Below, piece by piece: positions 30,690 through 36,073 of a stretch of DNA of 36,073 bases (positions are counted from its first letter, which is position 1; every line of letters begins with the position of its first letter). The stretch is taken from assembly GCA_022842065.1 (NCBI GenBank), contig JALHQH010000058.1:38601-74673 (forward strand), given 5' to 3'. The position numbers were made by a program, and so were the translations under genes. The stretch comes from Caldilineaceae bacterium. Its GTDB lineage: Bacteria; Chloroflexota; Anaerolineae; Caldilineales; Caldilineaceae. The notes under the pieces are model-generated. The model did no database searches and was not told where the DNA came from. It was given only the letters and a program-made list of their open reading frames with translations.

Positions 30690-33140
30690 CTACCGCACAC
30701 CCAACCCCGGCCGATTTTTCGACAGTTCGGCACTCTTATCGGTCAGCTTATTGATTTCCGTAATCGCATCGTTGGTGGCGTCTTTCAGATCGGCTTGGAG
30801 CGTTTTGCTCTCCTGCATGTAGAGCAGCCGGGTCCAGTAGGTGTTGTAGATCACCCCCAGCCGTGTGATCAGGAGTAGATTCTCTTCCAGCGCGGCCAGC
30901 GGACGGCTGATAAAGAAGGTGAGAAAGGTAATCACCCCTAACCCGCCAAAGAGCAAAGTTGAGAGATCCTTATCCTCGTGCGTACCCAACCACGCCGCGG
31001 TGAGAAAGAGGCCAATGCCGACAAGAAAAAGCAGGGCATACATGACGATGGTCAAATAATAAGGGCGTATAAAGGCCTTGAGTAACTGGTGAAACATGAG
31101 CACGTTGTTCTCTAGTCCCTGCTCCATATGCGCAGCCCATGCCTCTAACACTTTCTGATGAATTTCAGCCGAATGCTGCGCGAGCTTGTTGGGATCTATG
31201 CCCTCTGAATCTGGTTTGGGCAGTTTTGCTGGCTGCTCGTCCAGCACACTGACCAGGCGATCCGGCAATTCGGGCATGGGTAGGAAGGCGAGATTGGCAT
31301 CCAGTGTGTCGGGCAACGGCGCGACATCCGGTGCCATCGGATCAAAAGTTACCAGGGCCGGTGCCTCCTGGAGTAGTTTGGCCGCTTGCGCACCATCGCG
31401 AATCTTGGCCCCATATGCCTGGGCTTGCCCAGCCCCATTGTAGCCGCTCGCAAAGGCGACATAGTCCTGGTTGCGCAATGCGGTGAGCAGCGCCTGGTCG
31501 GTGCGAATATAATCAAAGAAGCCAAGCAATTGGTTGCGCTCATCGCTGCTAAAGGCGTCGAACATTGCTTGGACCGTTGCATAGCCAATGCGCGCATAGT
31601 TACTGCCGAGGATTTGCGGCGCGCCCATGCTGATCGACATTTGCGCGGCCTGCTCATCCAAGCCGGCCGCAAAGGTAAAGACCTGCCATTCCAACGCTTG
31701 GGCGCCTGCATCATTGCGGTGCAGTGGCTGAAAGGGGGCTTGCGGCGTGGCGCGCCACTGGTGATTAAGCCACGATTCAGCGGTCGCCTGGTTAAAGGCG
31801 AAGTGCTGGAAGAAGTGCTCCCGATGGTGTTGCCCCCAAGCGCGATAGAAGAGATGATTTTCAAAGCGGATGAGCAGCCGCCCATCCGCGCCAAAGGCTG
31901 CACCCCCCGATTCGACGGCCAAGACCGCCAGGGCGACATTTACATCGATCTGCAGCCGGTCGGCGAGGAGGGTGAGCAGACCGCCGTAACGATTCCAGAT
32001 CGCGGCCAGGTTGCGTGCGCCGGGTCCAGCTGCGGCACCCAGCACGAGCTGTTCTGCCGTGGCTGGTGCCAGCGGTGCGTGCTGTGCGGCTGGATCGGTG
32101 CGCAAAAAGCCGCTGCCCATGAGCGTTGGTTCGCTGGCGCGGGTCACAAATTGGGCGCTGGCAAAACCGGCTGTTTCGGCATCGGCGGCGACAAAGAGCC
32201 AATCAGTCATTTCGTGCAATACATCAAGCGGCGTCCCCATGCTGAGGGTGGTCAAGACGGTCGAATCCACGGTCGTTGGTTTGTCACGCAGATTTACGCC
32301 TGCGCTGGCATTGACCTGTCCCCGCCAGCGGCGCGCATTACGCAATTCACGCAGCAGGTTGTTGGCAAGCACCAGCCGTTCGCCCGCAGTTAAGTTGGGT
32401 AACTCACTTAACCCAGCACCGGTGTAAAGGCGTTGGCGTGTCGCTTCGTCTGCGGCGAGTTGCTGCACATCCAACCCCGCTTTCTGCATCAGCGCGTCGC
32501 CGACCACACTCAGCGTTTGCGCGGCATAAAAGAAGGCGTTGATCAACTGCTGGTTGGTAAAGATGTTGGGAATCGCCAAGGGGGGCGGCAGCGGGCGTTG
32601 ATCGATCAGCGGACCATCACTGCCACCCTCACTTTGCTCTTTCACCGCGCGCTGGAAGACCACATAGAAGGAGTGGTGGCCAAAGGAATTCCAGATCTCG
32701 CCGGCGGCGGTGCGCTCGTCGGGATGCTCGAAATGGAGATTGGCCACCCGTTCGCTGGGGCGGCCATCGCCGACCAGCCAAAGCGTCAGCCGCATCCCCT
32801 TTTGGATCGGAATATCACCGACTGGTTCATGGTCTGGCTTGTCGAGTGGCGTCGTCAAGTCCGGTTCACTGCGCCCTTCCCAGGTCCAGCCGATTTTCAG
32901 GTTGGGATCACGCACGCGGTTGCCCTGCTCGTCCAACACCTCGACAAAGGCGTTATGGCGGCTACCATTTTCCTCTGGGGTTAGGTGGTGTACCCCGATC
33001 ACGCGCCAATAGGGCGCACCGGGCGCGACTTCGATTGGCTGTACGCTCACGCCAAACTGGGGGTCTGGCTGCACCGGTGTACCATTGGTCTGGATCTGGC
33101 TGAGAAAACGGCTGTTGTAGGTCGTGTGTTGGAAGCTCAT
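30690..33140 (-). CDS. N-acetylmuramidase-like protein with SH3 domain and two C-terminal membrane helices
   Basis: An 816-residue multidomain protein. Order: a beta-sandwich domain (about 30-165, ending GHHSFYVVFQRA, a type common in Chloroflexota); a helical region (190-270); an SH3-like domain (273-333, GVNLRDKPTTVDS...); an N-acetylmuramidase (DUF3380-type) domain (about 370-585) with E410 in LAVESGG and E427 in RFENHLFY as likely catalytic acids, then SISMGAPQILGSNY; a Pro/Asp-rich linker (600-650); and two membrane helices (695-718, 728-747) followed by a coiled-coil-like tail. No N-terminal signal peptide. It could cleave the glycan strand of peptidoglycan, but how it reaches the wall is unclear. 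The start ATG 33140 has GGGAGGAA. Neighbours are caspase-like proteases downstream and a beta-sandwich protein upstream. Confidence 0.82.
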   Translation of the reverse strand: MSFQHTTYNSRFLSQIQTNGTPVQPDPQFGVSVQPIEVAPGAPYWRVIGVHHLTPEENGSRHNAFVEVLDEQGNRVRDPNLKIGWTWEGRSEPDLTTPLDKPDHEPVGDIPIQKGMRLTLWLVGDGRPSERVANLHFEHPDERTAAGEIWNSFGHHSFYVVFQRAVKEQSEGGSDGPLIDQRPLPPPLAIPNIFTNQQLINAFFYAAQTLSVVGDALMQKAGLDVQQLAADEATRQRLYTGAGLSELPNLTAGERLVLANNLLRELRNARRWRGQVNASAGVNLRDKPTTVDSTVLTTLSMGTPLDVLHEMTDWLFVAADAETAGFASAQFVTRASEPTLMGSGFLRTDPAAQHAPLAPATAEQLVLGAAAGPGARNLAAIWNRYGGLLTLLADRLQIDVNVALAVLAVESGGAAFGADGRLLIRFENHLFYRAWGQHHREHFFQHFAFNQATAESWLNHQWRATPQAPFQPLHRNDAGAQALEWQVFTFAAGLDEQAAQMSISMGAPQILGSNYARIGYATVQAMFDAFSSDERNQLLGFFDYIRTDQALLTALRNQDYVAFASGYNGAGQAQAYGAKIRDGAQAAKLLQEAPALVTFDPMAPDVAPLPDTLDANLAFLPMPELPDRLVSVLDEQPAKLPKPDSEGIDPNKLAQHSAEIHQKVLEAWAAHMEQGLENNVLMFHQLLKAFIRPYYLTIVMYALLFLVGIGLFLTAAWLGTHEDKDLSTLLFGGLGVITFLTFFISRPLAALEENLLLITRLGVIYNTYWTRLLYMQESKTLQADLKDATNDAITEINKLTDKSAELSKNRPGLGVR

Positions 33141-33381
33141 GGTTCCTCCCGGTGGGCAATGGCCTGATTGGTGCGCTGATCAGCAACGCAACATGATGGG
33201 ATATTCTAGTATATGGTGACTAACCGCGGGCTACTGCGTTTCTATCACCTGGCTGATCCGCTAGGATAATTGCTGTTATATTTTACTATGTCGACCGTTG
33301 ATTGCGCGTTGTTTCAACAATGCGCTGTGGCCGCAACAAAATGCCGGGGGAAATTAGCGGGGGAAGGGTCAGGAAATCGCG

Positions 33382-33876
33382 TTACCCATTCGATACAATC
33401 GGTAAGTGGAGCTGATGGGGCAAGGGCGATGTGACCGGTCCCCACCCAAAGGCGGCAACGGTCACATCGCTGCCGCCACCGCTGCCGGGGCTGCCAATGG
33501 TTTCGACCTGGACGGTGTGGCTGCTGTTGGGCAACGCCGCGATCTCGATATATTGCTCGAAGGTGACGCTAGCACCGCAGGTATTCCCCCGCCAGCATTC
33601 GGTGCCGTCGACGAGGAGGCGCGCAAAGCCATCGTTGTGGTCGCCCCAAAATTGCACACCAACCACGGTGGTCGGCTCCGTCCACTGGATTGCCACCCAA
33701 CTGCCGGCCGCCTGCAGGATGAGCAATTGCAGGGCGCTTTCCACCAAGTCGGGGAGCGCAAGGGTTAAGGCCGCAACATGGCCGCCGCTCTGCACGCGTG
33801 GATCAAGGGCGTGGATGACAATAAGCGGACGATTGGCTGGTCTGCGGAGGATTTCGGTGTGGGTGTTGGTGATCAT
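33382..33876 (-). CDS. Small beta-sandwich, lectin-like protein
   Basis: A 164-residue protein that I cannot assign to a named family. The pattern TTVVGVQFWGDHNDGFARLLVDGTECWRG followed by YIEIAALPNSSHTVQVETIG looks like a galactose-binding/carbohydrate-binding beta-sandwich. A Gly/Ser loop (130-137) follows, and the tail HQLHLPIVSNG resembles the LPLV-type C-terminal tails seen on many Chloroflexota exported proteins. No signal peptide is visible. It lies 57 bases downstream of the repeat-protein gene, so the two are probably co-transcribed. Ligand and location unknown. Confidence 0.6.
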   Translation of the reverse strand: MITNTHTEILRRPANRPLIVIHALDPRVQSGGHVAALTLALPDLVESALQLLILQAAGSWVAIQWTEPTTVVGVQFWGDHNDGFARLLVDGTECWRGNTCGASVTFEQYIEIAALPNSSHTVQVETIGSPGSGGGSDVTVAAFGWGPVTSPLPHQLHLPIVSNG

Positions 33877-33933
33877 TGGGTTTGGCTCGTTATCTTAATG
33901 TTGGTCGCACGCACTGCGGGGAAGCTTTACTAT

Positions 33934-35622
33934 TTATTCGTTCTTCAATACTTCCAACGTCTCGTAATTAAAAATAGTCTCTGGATCTTCGCTCGCCGCT
34001 AACCGCTCGATCCAACGTTCATGGCTGGCATTGCCACCCACTTGTTGAACATAAAATTTGAAATCAGCTACTGCCCCCGCAACATCACCGGTGAGGGCGC
34101 GGGCCAGACCACGGCTGTCGCGCAGCGCGGCAAGCTGGTCAGCTGTTGCCGCGGCAATTGCCCATTGGCATGCCCCATTAACGACTTGTTCGGCAAACCC
34201 ATAGAGGCTCCCCCAGCGGCAAAGGGTATGCCAATCTGCGGCAGAATTGAGTAGCTGCGGTTGCGCCAGTGCTAAGGCCTGACCAATGCGTTGTGCAGCG
34301 TCATTTTTGTCGTCATTTTTGTCGTTAAACCATCTAATCGCTTCCTTTAGCACTACCAGCACTTCATGACCTGGCAGGCCGGTGCGCGCAGGGTCGAGCT
34401 TTGTCGCTTGCTCAAAGTGCGCAAGTGCTGCGTCTATATTGCCGTCAAAGACAAGCTGGCGGCCTTGCGTACGATAGGTGGCAGCCGCCAACACTTTGGC
34501 ATCGTTTTCCGGTTTAACCGGTAACGAGGGATCCAAAGCCAGCGCGGCCTGAAACTTGACAATCGCTTCATCGACGCGCCCCATGCGGGCAAGGCCGCGG
34601 CCCTGCGCTAGCAGGCCAGGCGCATCCTGGCAAGCGCGTGGTGGCTGGTCGCCTAGATACTCGGGTCGGTTGAGAATGGTCATATCAAACGGACGCGTGG
34701 CGAAGGGTAGACATGAAAAATCGATTGTATCGGTGATGGGGCCTGTTGCATCCGCCAACTCGGCCAACCAGGCCAAGTCGAGCAGATCGGCGCGCCGGTC
34801 TTCGTAGCGAATTGCCAATGTCTGCTGCTCATGATCAAAGTGCAGCCCATTCGCAACAATCTGTTCATCATTCCACTCAATGCCGATATTTAGATCGACC
34901 AACTGCTGCGGGGGATCGAGCTGCCAGAGCTCAGTCCGTTGATTGTTACGCCGTATCCAGAAGTGCGCGGCTGACGCCGTTGGGTCATACGTTATCTGTG
35001 CAACCGAGCGTTCATATAGCGAGCCATCGGTCTTGTTGCGCAGCTCGCCGGGCGCATCGTCGTAGTACACCATAAAGAAGGAGGCCGCCTCGCTCACGGG
35101 GTCGACCCTGTCCACGTTCCCTGCCAGTGTTTCAACCAGCGAGCCATCGGTCTTGTTGCGCAGCTCGCCGGGCGCAGCGTCGTAGGACACTACAAAGAAA
35201 GGGAACGCCTCGCTCACGGGGTAGACCCCGTCCACGTTCCCTGCCACGGATGCAACCAGCGAGCCATCGGTCTTGTTGCGTAGCTCGCCGGGCGCAGCGT
35301 CGTAGTACACCGCAAAGAAGGGGAACGCCTCGCTCACGGGGGAGACCCCGTTCACGTTCCCTGCCAGTGTTTTAACCAGCGAGCCATCGGTCTTGTTGCG
35401 CAGCTCGCCGGGCGCACTGTAGTAGCGCACTACAAAGATGGAGGCTGCCTCGCTCACAGGGTAGACCCAGAGCACGTCCGCCGCCAGTGTTTCAACCAGC
35501 GAGCCATCGGTCTTGTTGCGCAGCTCGCCGGGCGCATCGTAGTAGCTCACCACAAAGAAGGGGAACGCCTCGCTCACGGGATCCACATCCTGCACGTCCG
35601 CCGCCAGTGTTTCAACCAGCAA
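33934..35622 (-). CDS. WD40-like repeat and TPR protein, C-terminal part (downstream of a frameshift)
   Basis: A 562-residue open frame that is the continuation of a longer gene entering from the right edge. Its N-terminal half is about five near-identical 40-residue blades of the form ELRNKTDGSLVETLAGNVDG plus VxPVSEAFPFFVVSYDDAPG, WD40-like in length and strand pattern although the classical Trp-Asp is missing. A variable linker (about 210-330) is followed by TPR-like helices (ARMGRVDEAIVKFQAALALDPS, FDGNIDAALAHFEQATKLDPA, GLARALTGDVAGAVADFKFY). WD40 plus TPR tails are typical of bacterial STAND/AP-ATPase sensor proteins, so an NTPase module may lie outside the window; that is an inference. 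A one-base deletion near 35664 separates this part from the upstream repeats. Confidence 0.72.
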   Translation of the reverse strand: MLVETLAADVQDVDPVSEAFPFFVVSYYDAPGELRNKTDGSLVETLAADVLWVYPVSEAASIFVVRYYSAPGELRNKTDGSLVKTLAGNVNGVSPVSEAFPFFAVYYDAAPGELRNKTDGSLVASVAGNVDGVYPVSEAFPFFVVSYDAAPGELRNKTDGSLVETLAGNVDRVDPVSEAASFFMVYYDDAPGELRNKTDGSLYERSVAQITYDPTASAAHFWIRRNNQRTELWQLDPPQQLVDLNIGIEWNDEQIVANGLHFDHEQQTLAIRYEDRRADLLDLAWLAELADATGPITDTIDFSCLPFATRPFDMTILNRPEYLGDQPPRACQDAPGLLAQGRGLARMGRVDEAIVKFQAALALDPSLPVKPENDAKVLAAATYRTQGRQLVFDGNIDAALAHFEQATKLDPARTGLPGHEVLVVLKEAIRWFNDKNDDKNDAAQRIGQALALAQPQLLNSAADWHTLCRWGSLYGFAEQVVNGACQWAIAAATADQLAALRDSRGLARALTGDVAGAVADFKFYVQQVGGNASHERWIERLAASEDPETIFNYETLEVLKNE

Positions 35623-36073
35623 GCCATCGGTCTTGTTGCGCAGCTCGTAGGGCGCATCGCCGTAGTCACCACAAAGAAGGGGAACGCCTTGCTCACGGGG
35701 TAGAAACTGTCCACGTGCCCTGCCAGTGTTTCAACCAGCGAGCCATCGGTCTTGTTGCGCAGCTCGCCGGGCGCATCGTCGTAGCGCACCATAAAGAAGG
35801 AGGCCGCCTCGCTCACGCGGTAGACCCCGTCCACGTTCCCCGCCACGGATGCAACCAGCGAGCCATCGGCCATGTTGCGCAGCTCGCCGGGCGCATCGTC
35901 GTAGTACACCGCAAAGAAGGGGAACGCCTCGCTCACGGGGGAGACCCCGTCCACGTTCCCTGCCAGCGTTTTAACCAGCGAGCCATCGGTCTTGTTGCGC
36001 AGCTCGCCGGGCGCATTGCGGTAGGACACCATAAAGAAGGAGGCCGCCGCGCTCAAGGGGAATCCCCTCACCA
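35022..36073. repeat. Tandem 120-bp coding repeats (WD40-like blades)
   Basis: The marker AGCCATCGGTCTTGTTGCG recurs at 35022, 35142, 35262, 35382, 35502, 35622, then 35741, 35861 and 35981: period exactly 120 except one 119. Units differ at few positions. Units near 35941-36060 and 35341-35460 share the same variants, pointing to a higher-order duplication of five units. The array continues beyond the window. Confidence 0.92.
35574..36073 (-). CDS. WD40-like repeat protein, upstream part (partial, frameshifted)
   Basis: The same gene as 33934-35622 in a different frame. It reads three further 40-residue blades (for example DGSLVKTLAGNVDGVSPVSE) and then leaves the repeat frame after AFPFFVV at about 35664, where one base is missing relative to all other units (GTAGTCACC against GTAGCTCACC or GTAGCGCACC). 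The real coding sequence would join the two parts. The true N-terminus is outside the window. The lesion may be a genuine inactivating or phase-type frameshift or a sequencing/assembly error in a repeat. Confidence 0.6.
   Translation of the reverse strand, partial: VRGFPLSAAASFFMVSYRNAPGELRNKTDGSLVKTLAGNVDGVSPVSEAFPFFAVYYDDAPGELRNMADGSLVASVAGNVDGVYRVSEAASFFMVRYDDAPGELRNKTDGSLVETLAGHVDSFYPVSKAFPFFVVTTAMRPTSCATRPMACWLKHWRRTCRMWIP

Noticed and set aside
31386..32393. Long open frame on the plus strand (335 codons) opposite the muramidase gene
   Set aside because: It is an antisense shadow of a well-supported multidomain protein and shows no recognisable motif.
25445..33876. Gasdermin-type pore-forming gene near the caspase-like proteases
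   Set aside because: I looked for a small lipid-modified beta-rich protein next to the proteases and saw none; the only membrane candidate is the muramidase protein.
35022..36073. Regular repeats resembling a CRISPR array
   Set aside because: The period is 120 bases with near-identical content throughout and no unique spacers; the units are coding and in frame on the minus strand.
1..36073. tRNA, rRNA, integrase or transposase genes marking island borders
   Set aside because: None recognised on either strand; the AT-rich island borders are inferred from composition only.

Overview
The window looks like a chromosomal segment of a filamentous or multicellular member of the Chloroflexota. This is inferred from gene content and style: F420-type luciferase-like oxidoreductase, UPF0210/ACT pair, a stand-alone GyrA C-terminal-like protein, long cytoplasmic caspase-like proteins, a WD40-like/TPR protein, an Ig-like plus SLT membrane protein, and many intergenic palindromes. 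It is not proven by a marker gene. Most of the window is GC-rich; about 20.5-23.9 kb is visibly AT-richer. I found no tRNA, rRNA, CRISPR array, transposase or integrase.

Layout. (1) 0.1-6.5 kb, plus strand: two sugar-type ABC permeases, a ceramidase-family hydrolase, a creatininase-family amidohydrolase, an aspartoacylase/desuccinylase-type M14 enzyme and a nitrilase. This reads as an uptake-and-hydrolysis locus for an amide- or acyl-containing compound. (2) 6.6-19.6 kb, plus strand: housekeeping and conserved genes (ACT-domain regulator with UPF0210 partner, lytic transglycosylase, GyrA-CTD-like protein, ParB-fold protein, pyruvate kinase, LLM oxidoreductase, cysteinyl-tRNA synthetase, small membrane protein, DUF3891). 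Nearly every gap here carries a palindrome. (3) 19.6-23.8 kb, minus strand: an AT-rich island with a secreted matrixin-like metalloprotease between two paralogous exported proteins, behind one good promoter with an overlapping dyad, then a DUF433/PIN-like toxin-antitoxin-type pair. (4) 24.0-25.4 kb, plus: a molybdo-hydroxylase FAD/[2Fe-2S] fusion with no catalytic subunit nearby. (5) 25.4-36.1 kb, minus strand: the most unusual part.

The minus-strand block in (5) reads, in transcription order: a WD40-like repeat plus TPR protein (its N-terminus lies beyond the window), a small beta-sandwich protein, an N-acetylmuramidase-like protein with SH3 and two C-terminal membrane helices, a caspase/gingipain-like (clan CD) protein, and a second caspase-like protein fused in frame to a complete subtilisin (S8) protease. 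The fusion keeps a strong internal ribosome-binding site and ATG exactly before the subtilase half. None of the proteases or the muramidase has a visible signal peptide. I propose a sensor (repeat protein) - protease cascade - envelope-lytic effector system, comparable in logic to known bacterial NTP-dependent or caspase-based conflict and cell-death systems. The arrangement is seen in the sequence; the function is inference. The repeat protein has near-identical 120-bp units, a higher-order five-unit duplication and a one-base frameshift, which suggests an actively recombining recognition domain.
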